DNA from: Catenibacillus scindens
GTDB taxonomy: Bacteria; Bacillota; Clostridia; Lachnospirales; Lachnospiraceae
Length of the DNA: 64,000 nt
Reading direction: 5' to 3'
Assembly: GCF_014202115.1 (NCBI RefSeq)
Contig: NZ_JACHFW010000003.1
Location: forward strand, 124,001-188,000
The notes beneath the pieces are model-generated. The model did no database searches, had not been told where the DNA came from, and saw only the letters and a program-made list of their open reading frames with translations. A program made the position numbers and the translations under genes. Below are positions 52,147 through 60,625 of the stretch, one piece after another; position 1 is the stretch's first letter; each line of letters starts with the position of its first letter.

Positions 52147-52200
52147 ATCAGATGTGAAAAGGCTCACTTATCCGACTTCTAAAACAGAGCCGCCAAGACA

Positions 52201-53676
52201 TCAGGCAAATGGATTTTCCGTCTTGTAAGGAAGTGCCTTCGGATGATTGTAATCAATCTCCTCTGCCTCTACACCTAAATATTTGAACACTTCATATAAT
52301 GCTTTTCCGAAATGGCCAAATGCCACAGCGCCATGATGAGGATAGTTTTTCTCAACAAGGACATGACGGTAAAATCTGCCCATTTCAGGAATAGCAAATA
52401 CACCGATAGCGCCGAAGGAACGGGTTGCCACCGGAAGGACTTCGCCCTGAGCCACATAGGCGCGGAGTTTCGCGTCAGATGTACTCTGGAGACGGAAGAA
52501 TGTAATATCTCCGGGAATAATATCGCCCTCAAGAGTTCCCTGGGTTACTTCCTCAGGCAGTGTTCTCGCCATGATCCGCTGGAAATTCATAGAGCAGAAG
52601 GAAAGCTTGCTGGCTGCGGTATTGCCGCAGTGGAAGCCCATAAATGTATCTTTCTGTGTATAATTATATTTGCCTTTAATATCTTCGTCAAACATATCCG
52701 CCGGAACAGTATTGTTAATATCCAACAGTGTTACTGTATCCTGGGAGATCACAGTTCCGATAAACTCGCTGAGGGCGCCGTAAATATCTACTTCACAGGA
52801 TACGGGGATGCCTCTGTCTGTCAGACGGCTGTTGACATAACATGGAACACAGCCAAACTGTGTCTGGAATGCAGGCCAGCATTTTCCGGCAATAGCTACA
52901 TATTTTCTGGAACCTCTGTGAGCCTCAACCCAGTCTAACAGTGTCAGCTCATACTGAGCAAGTTTTGGAAGGATCTCCGGTTTCTTGTTGCCTGTGCCCA
53001 GCTCCTCTTCCATACTTTTAACAACTTCAGGGATGCGGGCATCGCCTTCATGGTTTTTAAATGCTTCAAAAAGGTCAAGCTCAGAGTTTTCCTCAATTTC
53101 AACGCCCAGGTTGTAAAGCTGTTTGATGGGAGCGTTGCAGGCAAGGAAGTCCTGAGGCCGGGGGCCAAAGCTGATGATCTTTAAGTTGTTCAGGCCTACA
53201 ATAGTCCGGGCAATAGGCATGAATTCGTTGATCATATCAGCTACTTCATCGGCTGTTCCAACAGGATATTCCGGAATATAAGCGCGGATGTTGCGCAGTT
53301 TCAGGTTGTAGCTGGCGTTAAGCATACCGCAGTAAGCGTCGCCCCGGCCGTCGATCAGGTTGCTTCCAGTTTCCTCAGCGGCAGCAACAAACATTACTGG
53401 GCCGTTAAAGTATTTCGCCAGAAGTGTCTCGCTGGTTTCCGGTCCGAAATTGCCAAGATAAACAACAAGAGCGTCACAGCCATTAGCATTCACATCGGCA
53501 AGTGCCTGCTGCATATGTACTTCGCTCTCCACAACAACAGGACATTCATAGATATCGCCGTATTTTGCTTTGTAAGAAGCAACGACAGCCTGTCTGCGGC
53601 TTTCGGATAATGTCATCGGGAAACAGTCACGGCTTACAGCCACGATACCCACTTTAATTTCAGGGATATTGTTCAT
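52201..53676 (-). CDS. L-fucose/L-arabinose isomerase-family protein
   Basis: A 491-residue sugar isomerase of the FucI/AraA fold. CPVVVESEVHMQQALADVNA and LVVYLGNFGPETSETLLAKY are in the N-terminal domain. CWPAFQTQFGCVPCYVNSRL and EVDIYGALSEFIGTVIS hold the metal-binding acidic residues, and the C-terminal GAVAFGHFGKALYEV supplies a histidine ligand. It converts an aldose to a ketose, likely paired with the kinase at 50601. The particular sugar is not determinable. Confidence 0.86.
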   Translation of the reverse strand: MNNIPEIKVGIVAVSRDCFPMTLSESRRQAVVASYKAKYGDIYECPVVVESEVHMQQALADVNANGCDALVVYLGNFGPETSETLLAKYFNGPVMFVAAAEETGSNLIDGRGDAYCGMLNASYNLKLRNIRAYIPEYPVGTADEVADMINEFMPIARTIVGLNNLKIISFGPRPQDFLACNAPIKQLYNLGVEIEENSELDLFEAFKNHEGDARIPEVVKSMEEELGTGNKKPEILPKLAQYELTLLDWVEAHRGSRKYVAIAGKCWPAFQTQFGCVPCYVNSRLTDRGIPVSCEVDIYGALSEFIGTVISQDTVTLLDINNTVPADMFDEDIKGKYNYTQKDTFMGFHCGNTAASKLSFCSMNFQRIMARTLPEEVTQGTLEGDIIPGDITFFRLQSTSDAKLRAYVAQGEVLPVATRSFGAIGVFAIPEMGRFYRHVLVEKNYPHHGAVAFGHFGKALYEVFKYLGVEAEEIDYNHPKALPYKTENPFA

Positions 53677-53734
53677 TTCTTTTTTCCTCCTCTTTTATCA
53701 CAGGGCTTTTTTATTGAAAGCTCCATCAGGTTCT

Positions 53735-54370
53735 TTATACACAAAGATTCTCGCCTTTAAGCCCTACGAAAGCGCCGTCTCCTTCAAGTCCGGCTTCCTC
53801 ATGGGCGATGAGCCATTTGTTTCTGGCAAAAAGAAGTCGGTCTTCCGCCGTGGCAGCTTCCCGGCTCTCAATGTCTGTATTGGTTCCTTTGGGAAGAACC
53901 ACAATAACTCTGAAACCACCGTCTTTTCCATTACACGGAGCGTAATGGAGGGTAGTTGCGTAAAGCTCGATCACACTTCCCGCCGGAGCGTAGAACGCTT
54001 CCATTTTAGATGTGTCATAGGTGAAATCATCTTCAATATCCTGCTGCATACCCACGATGAAAACAGCGTCGGTCTCCGGAATATTGATCTCTGAATTGCG
54101 ATGATATTCTACTGCGTTCAGTTTATGATTATTGCCATTGCAGTAGCCGATCTGTACAGGCATTCCGCCAAAAAGGCTGTATGTAATCGCTTCGCAGGCG
54201 CTGTCCCCTTCAAGAACCGGATCGGAAGCCACATACACCGTTGAATCCTCAGGCAGCGGCGTAGCCTTCATCTTCTCCAGAAGGCCGGCAACATCAAGAC
54301 CGTCCACCAGATGTCCGTATTTTCTAAAAGCGGCGTCGGTAATTGGTTTTACTTCCATGGGATTACCCAT
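53735..54370 (-). CDS. DUF4867 family protein
   Basis: A 211-residue cupin-like protein (start at the second ATG, 54370, with AAAGGGGAG upstream). DLNAVEYHRNSEINI-like text (NAVEYHRNSEINIPETDAVF) and ALHYAPC-like text (TTLHYAPCNGKDGGF) suggest a beta-barrel with metal-binding histidines. DUF4867 genes usually sit beside FucI-type isomerases and xylulokinases, as here. The function is unknown; a ligand-processing or mutarotase-type role is only a guess. Confidence 0.85.
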   Translation of the reverse strand: MGNPMEVKPITDAAFRKYGHLVDGLDVAGLLEKMKATPLPEDSTVYVASDPVLEGDSACEAITYSLFGGMPVQIGYCNGNNHKLNAVEYHRNSEINIPETDAVFIVGMQQDIEDDFTYDTSKMEAFYAPAGSVIELYATTLHYAPCNGKDGGFRVIVVLPKGTNTDIESREAATAEDRLLFARNKWLIAHEEAGLEGDGAFVGLKGENLCV

Positions 54371-54392
54371 TATAAACACTCCCCTTTCATTT

Positions 54393-54429
54393 TTAGTTTA
54401 TTGGTTAAACTAATTGTCTTTATAATATA
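54393..54429 (-). promoter_or_regulatory. Operator dyad and -10 box before the sugar operon
   Basis: TTAGTTTA (54393-54400) and TAAACTAA (54406-54413) form an 8-bp perfect dyad with a 5-base centre, 23-43 bases before the DUF4867 start. TATATT/TATTAT on the leftward strand (about 54422-54429) is a -10 box just upstream, so a repressor bound to the dyad would block transcription. The form resembles LacI- or GntR-type sites; no matching regulator gene is beside it. Confidence 0.65.
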
Positions 54430-54430
54430 C

Positions 54431-54468
54431 GAAAAACGCTAAAAGGTCAATATCTTTTAGCGTTTTTC
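54431..54468 (-). terminator. Terminator of the esterase gene
   Basis: GAAAAACGCTAAAAG (54431-54445) pairs exactly with CTTTTAGCGTTTTTC (54454-54468); 15 bp, 8-base loop, T-runs on both strands. It follows the esterase stop by about 30 bases and separates it from the sugar operon. Confidence 0.88.
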
Positions 54469-54500
54469 CTGTTACTATTTTTTTATAACCGTAAAATATT

Positions 54501-55934
54501 TTAAAGATTTTTCATTCCCTTTTCCCACACATCTAAGAATGCGTCAAATTCTTTGACCTTGCGGGTATCTGATCCATTTTCGTTGAAGTACATTTCTTCA
54601 GGGGCCTCTTTGGAAAATGTCTTCCACTCAGGAAGCCCTTCGCCGTTGGGGTCTCCGGTTTTCGCGAAGTTTGTCCAGTATTTGATCATCAATCTGGACA
54701 GATCGTAGTGACGCCCGTCAAAATCTCTCCAGCACCGGGCCAGCGTGCCGAAAACATACCAGATCTCCGCGGAGTGATAGGCCAGGCCGTCCTCCACAAA
54801 ATGATACTCGTCATGTCCCGGAATATACGGATCAAAATAATAAACATAGGCAGGAATACGGTCTTTTGCACTCTGGGCCAGACCCACAAAAGTGTCTCCC
54901 ATAAACGGCGCCGTGGCAGCCTCCAAACCCATGGCTTTCAGAACTTCCTCACGTCCTACATGCAGATCTTTATCGCCGCTGACAGATCCGGCAATAGTAG
55001 GAACATTTTTCCACTGTCCACTCTTTAAAGCATCGAAAGGTCTTTCCTTAAATACATATCCGTCCACTACCAGTTTTGGAGCCGGGCCAATATGCTTTTC
55101 AGCGTCCTCAAAAGCGCTGGCCAGTTCTTCGGCCGGCATCTCCCGAAGCTGCTCTATGGTCTTTCCAAGATATTCACAGGCTTTCACGCCCCATTCTTCC
55201 CCTTCTTCCATGGAGGACATCATAATATTTCCCGCCATGGTAAAAGTGCCGCTCTGGATAATCGCTTTGGAAAACAGACCGTCAGACAGATCGGTGATCA
55301 GGTGAGATACAATACTTGCCCCTCCCGCAGACTGTCCAAAGATAGTCACATTATCCTTATCTCCCCCAAAGGCTTCAATATTTTCCTGAACCCAGCGAAG
55401 AGCCGCCACCTGGTCGAGGATGCCATAGTTTCCTGAAACACCGTGTTCATCTCTTAAATCCGGGTGAGCGAAAAAACCAAAATAATTGAGACGGTAGTTA
55501 ATCGTCACAAGGATCACCCCGGCCTTGCACAAAGCTTCCCCGTCAAACTCCATCTCGTGTCCGTAACCGCTGCCAAAACCGCCGCCGTGAATCCACACCA
55601 TGACCGGAAGTTTTTCATCAACGCTCTGGGCCGGCGTCCACACGTTAAGATAGAGGGAATCCTCGCTGCACCGATAGCGGTAAGGATAGAACTCCTTTAA
55701 GAAAAAATCTCCAAAGGGAAGCCCCTGGATGGGGGACGCCTGCATACAGATATCCGAAAAAGTATCGCACAGCCGTTCACCCTCCCAGGCTTTCGGCGGC
55801 TGAGGCGCCTTAAAGCGGTTCTCTCTCACCGCCGGAGCGGCGTACGGGATTCCCCGGTATACGGTAAATGTAGGATTTCCGCAGGGTACGCCGCGGACAG
55901 CGCCGTATGTTGTCATTGTACTTCTAAGTGCCAT
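54501..55934 (-). CDS. Type-B carboxylesterase
   Basis: A 477-residue alpha/beta hydrolase of the para-nitrobenzyl esterase family. SEDSLYLNVWTP (90-101), the oxyanion motif IHGGGF (115-120) and FGQSAGGAS (199-207, nucleophile S202) are clear; the catalytic histidine lies near DGLAYHSAEIWYVF. There is no signal peptide. In a sugar locus it may remove acyl groups from imported glycosides (inference). It stands between the sugar operon and the solute-binding protein gene, all leftward. Confidence 0.93.
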   Translation of the reverse strand: MALRSTMTTYGAVRGVPCGNPTFTVYRGIPYAAPAVRENRFKAPQPPKAWEGERLCDTFSDICMQASPIQGLPFGDFFLKEFYPYRYRCSEDSLYLNVWTPAQSVDEKLPVMVWIHGGGFGSGYGHEMEFDGEALCKAGVILVTINYRLNYFGFFAHPDLRDEHGVSGNYGILDQVAALRWVQENIEAFGGDKDNVTIFGQSAGGASIVSHLITDLSDGLFSKAIIQSGTFTMAGNIMMSSMEEGEEWGVKACEYLGKTIEQLREMPAEELASAFEDAEKHIGPAPKLVVDGYVFKERPFDALKSGQWKNVPTIAGSVSGDKDLHVGREEVLKAMGLEAATAPFMGDTFVGLAQSAKDRIPAYVYYFDPYIPGHDEYHFVEDGLAYHSAEIWYVFGTLARCWRDFDGRHYDLSRLMIKYWTNFAKTGDPNGEGLPEWKTFSKEAPEEMYFNENGSDTRKVKEFDAFLDVWEKGMKNL

Positions 55935-56037
55935 TACATTCTCCTCCTCAAATTTGCTGATTTTATTTTACTATTTTAGACTCACATATGATATACGTTT
56001 TTTAACTTAGTTTTTGCGAGTTTTTGTCTCAAATAAA

Positions 56038-56073
56038 GACGGCTTAAAAATCCTTTGCGGATTTTAAGCCGTC
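56038..56073 (-). terminator. Terminator after the solute-binding protein gene
   Basis: GACGGCTTAAAAATCC (56038-56053) pairs with GGATTTTAAGCCGTC (56059-56073) with one base bulged. On the leftward strand it is followed by TTTATTT. Its TTAAAAATCC core is shared with the hairpin at 58119-58153 on the other side of the gene. Confidence 0.78.
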
Positions 56074-56192
56074 TTCGCAGCTTTATTCCCACGGCAGTTA
56101 ACCGGGCAAACGCGCGGATACCGTGGGTATCCAGTATCCCGCTGACTGCAGCAGAATATTGGATTTTATGAAAGACTTATTGGTAAAATCTC

Positions 56193-57881
56193 TTATTGAT
56201 TCTGAGCGATCCACTCGTCTAACTGACGCTGGTATTCATCAATAACTTTCTGAGCGCCATTGGAGTAAAGCCGTTCCACAAACTGGTCATATACTTCCGG
56301 AGCAGCCATACCGGTTTCAATCTGAGGGCCAAACTCAGCATATACATTACTTAACGCGGATACTTCTGTGGCGATGCTGTCCGTGTTGGCGGTAAAACCG
56401 AGATATGCGGAAATCGGAGCGGACTCTACCTGAGCCTGAGATTCTTCACGCATGGTTGCAGAATTTCCTTCCCATGGAAGGGCCAGGAACTGATTGCCGA
56501 TAAGGAAATCATCTGAATGATAAGGCACTTCCGAGTTCCCATCCGGATATTTTGCCACACCGTCTTCCACAATATAGTCACGTCCCTCAATACCCCATGC
56601 CATAAGGTTACTGATTTCCGGGCTTGTATACATCATAGACATAAAAGTAATGGCCGCTTCCGGCTCCGCGGAAGAATTGGGAACACACCATGCAAAGCCG
56701 GTCACACCGCCGGTGGTGATCGGTGTATCTACAAGGGGCACTGCGGTCAGATCCATACCGGCCTGACTTTCCGCGGTAGCCTCATAGCCATACTCACCTG
56801 TCATAATTGTAGCAAACAATACATTTGAGCGAATCAAGTCAGCCGCAAAATCAGATGTTGTGGCGGAATCCTGATAAATATATCCTTTTTCATACCAGTC
56901 ATGGATAGTTTCATACAACTCCTTGTACTCCGGAAGATCAGCGATCAACTTCACCGTTGGGTCATCACCGCTGGCGTCAACAGCAAGTACCTGCGAACTT
57001 AATCCATCATATAAAGTATTTTCAGCCCCAGGCGTCTGAGCGATATAGCAGGCATTCACATAAGCAATATCACCATTTCCTGATGCTGGGGACAATCCTG
57101 CCAAATAGGACCATTTTTCACTGGACTTCACGGCCTCAAGTATATCTCCCAACTCGCTCAAACTCGTAATACTCTCCGCCTGCTCCACTAAGCCCAGATC
57201 TTCCAGCACGTCGGTACGCATAATCAGTTTTGATCCGGAAGCATAGTTGCGGTATGTAGGCACACCATAAATTCTTCCGTTTACCGTTGTGGCGTTAATA
57301 TACTGTCCCACAGTGTCCAGTATGGGCTGTCCATACTCAGACATCAGATCCGTGATATCCATAAGCTGATTCTGAGTTACCATCGATGTAAATGTGGCGG
57401 CGCCTACCGGGAAGCTCATGAGAAGGTCTACCTGCTCGCTGGAACTCATCATCAGGCTGACCTGCTGAGCATAGTTGCCCATTTCAAGCATTTCAAAATT
57501 CACATGGACGTTGATCTGCGCCTCTGTGATCTCATTAATCGCGTCCTCTACTTCCTGCACGCCGGTTGGAATAGCGCCGGGAGCAATCTGCACAATATTA
57601 ATGTCTACAAGATCATCCCACGTTACATTGTAAGTTACGTCAGAAGCCGCTCCTGTGTCCTGTGCCGCAACCGTATCCCCGGAGGCAGCTTCGCTTTCAC
57701 TGTCCTGTGCCGCGCCTGTATCTGCCGCGCTGGCCTCAGTCTGTGCCGTGCTTTCAGCGGCTGTGGTTGTCTGCGGGGCCTCCGTGCTGTCCTGGGACTG
57801 GGTATCGCCGCCGCAGGCCGCAAGACTTCCCGCGATCATCATCCCTGATAACCCCAGTGCTAATAATTTTTTACCCTTCAT
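56193..57881 (-). CDS. Extracellular solute-binding lipoprotein (DUF3502-type)
   Basis: A 562-residue sugar receptor with signal peptide and lipobox (IAGSLAAC, lipidated C23), a long Thr/Ser/Ala/Glu/Gln-rich linker (about 25-80), and a family 1 receptor domain ending in a DUF3502 extension. It resembles the genes at 20942 and 29707. No permease or ATPase is adjacent, so it must use a shared importer. It is the likely receptor for the glycoside used by the esterase, isomerase and GH2 genes around it. RBS AAGGAGG. Confidence 0.92.
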   Translation of the reverse strand: MKGKKLLALGLSGMMIAGSLAACGGDTQSQDSTEAPQTTTAAESTAQTEASAADTGAAQDSESEAASGDTVAAQDTGAASDVTYNVTWDDLVDINIVQIAPGAIPTGVQEVEDAINEITEAQINVHVNFEMLEMGNYAQQVSLMMSSSEQVDLLMSFPVGAATFTSMVTQNQLMDITDLMSEYGQPILDTVGQYINATTVNGRIYGVPTYRNYASGSKLIMRTDVLEDLGLVEQAESITSLSELGDILEAVKSSEKWSYLAGLSPASGNGDIAYVNACYIAQTPGAENTLYDGLSSQVLAVDASGDDPTVKLIADLPEYKELYETIHDWYEKGYIYQDSATTSDFAADLIRSNVLFATIMTGEYGYEATAESQAGMDLTAVPLVDTPITTGGVTGFAWCVPNSSAEPEAAITFMSMMYTSPEISNLMAWGIEGRDYIVEDGVAKYPDGNSEVPYHSDDFLIGNQFLALPWEGNSATMREESQAQVESAPISAYLGFTANTDSIATEVSALSNVYAEFGPQIETGMAAPEVYDQFVERLYSNGAQKVIDEYQRQLDEWIAQNQ

Positions 57882-57915
57882 TTCTTTACCTCCTTAAATC
57901 ATTCGGTAGTTTTCC

Positions 57916-57958
57916 GCAACCGTTCAGCCATCTGAAAAAAAACAGATGAAACGGTTAC
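57916..57958. repeat. Palindromic repeat in the lipoprotein leader
   Basis: GCAACCGTTCAGCCATCTG and CAGATGAAACGGTTAC face each other across an A-run loop. It lies 35-77 bases before the lipoprotein start and matches the end motif of the other repeats. Confidence 0.65.
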
Positions 57959-57973
57959 ATCCCCCTTGATTCT

Positions 57974-58009
57974 TTAAGCATGAGCTATACTAAGTATTGT
58001 CATGCTTAA
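57974..58009. promoter_or_regulatory. 10-bp inverted repeat upstream of the lipoprotein gene
   Basis: TTAAGCATGA (57974-57983) and TCATGCTTAA (58000-58009) flank 16 bases. With the AT-rich stretch beyond it, this may be the operator or promoter region for the leftward lipoprotein gene. No nearby regulator gene can be assigned. Confidence 0.45.
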
Positions 58010-58118
58010 GATTTTATCAGGCAATATGCAAGAATGATATAAGTATTTTAAGTTGTTTTTTAGTAATTTTTTACAGCTTTTTAAGATTAAAATACCTCAC
58101 ATTTGTCAATCTCTAAAT

Positions 58119-58153
58119 CTACCTTAAAAATCCTCAAAGGATTTTTAAGGTAG
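58119..58153. repeat. 16-bp perfect hairpin
   Basis: CTACCTTAAAAATCCT (58119-58134) and AGGATTTTTAAGGTAG (58138-58153) pair perfectly with a CAA loop. Its core resembles the terminator at 56038-56073. It directly abuts the larger structured repeat at 58163. Confidence 0.75.
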
Positions 58154-58162
58154 AGACCAGCT

Positions 58163-58233
58163 CATGAGGAAGGAGACGGTCTGAGCTTTATGATGGCATA
58201 AATCATCCCGTCTCCTTCCTCATGAACTGTTAC
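58163..58233 (+). repeat. Structured dispersed repeat with a different outer stem
   Basis: CATGAGGAAGGAGACGG (58163-58179) and CCGTCTCCTTCCTCATG (58208-58224) make a 17-bp perfect stem. Its inner hairpin TTTATGATGGCATAAA matches the apical core of 11055-11130, and it ends AACTGTTAC. Beyond it, 58310-58330 has GTAACTATTCAGTC, a further related end. The 152 bases from here to the GH2 gene hold no other gene. Confidence 0.8.
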
Positions 58234-58385
58234 TAATACATTGCGATTCTTTAAAAAAACAGTTATAATAATAAATAAAATATCAATAACCTGTGGCCGG
58301 GCCGGCAGCAATTTTGTAACTATTCAGTCATGCGGCTGAGGAAAAAACGGCACCGACCGGGTGTTCAGGGAGGAGGTTTACACAT

Positions 58386-60311
58386 ATGAATGTCAAACAA
58401 ATGCTTGGAGCGCTGCCCAAAAAAGAAAAGCTGCGGCCCCTTAAACCCCTGGAAACTGTCTGGGGAGAAAATCTTGATACAAACCATGTTCTCGAAGAGT
58501 ATCCCCGTCCCCAGATGATGCGCGGCAATTATGAGATTCTTAATGGCTACTGGCGCTATGCCATTACATCTTCAGGAAAATATCCCCACAAATTTGACGG
58601 ACTGATTCTGGTTCCATTTTCTCCGGAAAGCCCACTTTCCGGCGTTGGCCGGCAGCTTCACCCAGATGAATACCTGTGGTATGAACGCACGATTGATATC
58701 GAAAATTTTAAAAAAGGAACATGCTGTCTCCTTCATTTTGAAGCGGTAGACCAGTGCGCCGCTGTATACATTAACGGACATTTTGCCATAAAACATGCCG
58801 GAGGGTATCTTCCCTTCCATGTGGATCTGACACCCTGGTTAAAACCAGGGAAAAATCATATCCGCCTCACAGTGCGGGTGCAGGATTTTACAGACACATC
58901 TTATCACAGCCGGGGCAAGCAAAAACTTGCGCCTTCGGGAATGTATTATACTGCCCAGAGCGGCATCTGGCAGACGGTATGGATGGAGATGCTGCCAAAA
59001 CACCACATTACCAGTGTCAGTTTTCGTACGGACTATGACCGGCATCAGGTGACTGTCAATGTAGGCGAATATCTCGCCCCATCATCTCCCCGGATACACA
59101 TTAAGGTTTATGAGCCGCTTCTCGCCGGCGGCGCCCTGTCCCTGTGGGATCATGTGGATGAAACGGCGCTTCCTGTCATTGACTGTGAATTTGGCTCCCG
59201 ACGTTTTACTCTGGATATTCCTGACCTGAAAAGCTGGACACCCCAGACGCCCTACCTGTACCCGGCAGTAATCACATCCGGATCTGATACCGTCCGCTGT
59301 TATTTTGCCATGCGTTGTTTCTCCGTAGAAAAAGATGACACAGGCATCCCAAGAATCTGTCTGAACCATGAGTCTGTTTTTCTCAACGGCGTCCTCTATC
59401 AGGGTTACTGGCCGGATGGACTTTACACGCCTCCTGCCGACGAGGCGCTGCGCTATGACCTGTGTAAGGCCAAAGAACTGGGGTTTAATATGATTCGTGT
59501 CCACGCCAAAATCGAATGCCGGCGCTGGTATTACTATTGCGATACCATGGGAATACTCGTATGGCAGGATATGGTCAACGGCGGCCATCCCACATCCCCG
59601 GTACTTCTTTCTTATCTGCCAACCCTTTTATGTGTTCCCGGCCCGGTAAAAAAAGCGCCGCTCCATGAAGATTCCCTGATCATGCGCCTGCTCTCCAGAA
59701 AAAATCCGGGTCTTGCCCCCAATGGCAAGCTGGAATACGTTATTACCGGCCGCACAGATCCACGAGGCCGTCAGGAATTTTTGCGGGAATGCATCCAGAC
59801 GATCGGACTGTTACGGATCTTTCCGTCTATTATGACATGGGTTCCCTTTAATGAAGGCTGGGGACAGTTTGACACAGAACTGATCAGCGAACTGATCCAT
59901 ACTGCGGACGGAGAACGGCTTATTGACTCAGCCAGCGGATGGTTTGATCATGGTCTGGGTGACTTTAAGAGCGTTCACAATTATTTCCGAAAACTGATGC
60001 CTATAAAAGACTCTAGGGCCTATGTCCTCTCCGAATACGGCGGCTATGTCTACCGGATCAAAAAACACTGCGCCAGCACAGGCTCCTACGGCTACCGCAC
60101 ATTTCACGCCTACAGTGATTTTGAACAGGGCTTTTCCCGGCTGATGCTCCGCGAGATCCGTCCGCTGATCAAAAAAGGTCTGTGCGCGGCTATATATACC
60201 CAGCTCACAGACGTTGAGGAGGAATGCAACGGCCTGATCACCTATGACCGGCGCGTTTGTAAGATCTCACATAAAACCGCGAAACTTTTGCGCAAAAAAA
60301 TAGAAAAATAA
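58386..60311 (+). CDS. Glycoside hydrolase family 2 enzyme
   Basis: A 641-residue GH2 protein with a jelly-roll sugar-binding domain (about 50-220), an immunoglobulin-like domain (about 225-320) and a TIM barrel. VPFNEGWGQFD holds the acid/base E490 and LSEYGGY the nucleophile E550. GGAGGAGG precedes the start. There is no signal peptide, so it acts on imported glycosides. Candidates are beta-galactoside, beta-glucuronide or beta-mannoside; specificity is unclear. It is divergent from the lipoprotein gene. Confidence 0.93.
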   Translation: MNVKQMLGALPKKEKLRPLKPLETVWGENLDTNHVLEEYPRPQMMRGNYEILNGYWRYAITSSGKYPHKFDGLILVPFSPESPLSGVGRQLHPDEYLWYERTIDIENFKKGTCCLLHFEAVDQCAAVYINGHFAIKHAGGYLPFHVDLTPWLKPGKNHIRLTVRVQDFTDTSYHSRGKQKLAPSGMYYTAQSGIWQTVWMEMLPKHHITSVSFRTDYDRHQVTVNVGEYLAPSSPRIHIKVYEPLLAGGALSLWDHVDETALPVIDCEFGSRRFTLDIPDLKSWTPQTPYLYPAVITSGSDTVRCYFAMRCFSVEKDDTGIPRICLNHESVFLNGVLYQGYWPDGLYTPPADEALRYDLCKAKELGFNMIRVHAKIECRRWYYYCDTMGILVWQDMVNGGHPTSPVLLSYLPTLLCVPGPVKKAPLHEDSLIMRLLSRKNPGLAPNGKLEYVITGRTDPRGRQEFLRECIQTIGLLRIFPSIMTWVPFNEGWGQFDTELISELIHTADGERLIDSASGWFDHGLGDFKSVHNYFRKLMPIKDSRAYVLSEYGGYVYRIKKHCASTGSYGYRTFHAYSDFEQGFSRLMLREIRPLIKKGLCAAIYTQLTDVEEECNGLITYDRRVCKISHKTAKLLRKKIEK

Positions 60312-60316
60312 CAAAG

Positions 60317-60362
60317 AACCCTTCCGGAAGGCAGCACCTCACAGCCGCCATCCGGAAGGGTT
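60317..60362. terminator. Bidirectional terminator
   Basis: AACCCTTCCGGA (60317-60328) and TCCGGAAGGGTT (60351-60362) pair over 12 perfect bases between convergent genes. Confidence 0.8.
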
Positions 60363-60365
60363 TAA

Positions 60366-60587
60366 TTAATATTTGATCTCCACATCCTCCTTCTTCAACC
60401 CGTAATCCTTCAAAAACATCTCCATATCCCGGCTACTGCGGATACAGGCCACTTCCTCAAAACGCCCATCTTTATTCCAAAGAAAGCCGGCGCGCTTTTC
60501 CCCGGTACAAATACTGGAATAAATCACAGGCTTCTGAAGCGCCGGATCGTAAGGATATTTTTTCATTTTTTTCTGAAACAGCTTCAT
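60366..60587 (-). CDS. Conserved small protein of unknown function
   Basis: A 73-residue protein (MKLFQKKMKKYPYDPALQKP..., ending KEDVEIKY). The start at 60587 follows GGGAAGGTGG; a start 14 codons earlier lacks a site. It has a basic head and an acidic tail and no known domain. It follows spmB by 38 bases and may be co-transcribed with it. Homologues are common beside other genes in Clostridia, sometimes mislabelled as dehydrogenases. Confidence 0.72.
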   Translation of the reverse strand: MKLFQKKMKKYPYDPALQKPVIYSSICTGEKRAGFLWNKDGRFEEVACIRSSRDMEMFLKDYGLKKEDVEIKY

Positions 60588-60625
60588 ATACATCCACCTT
60601 CCCTTTCCACAAAACAGCCGCGCAC

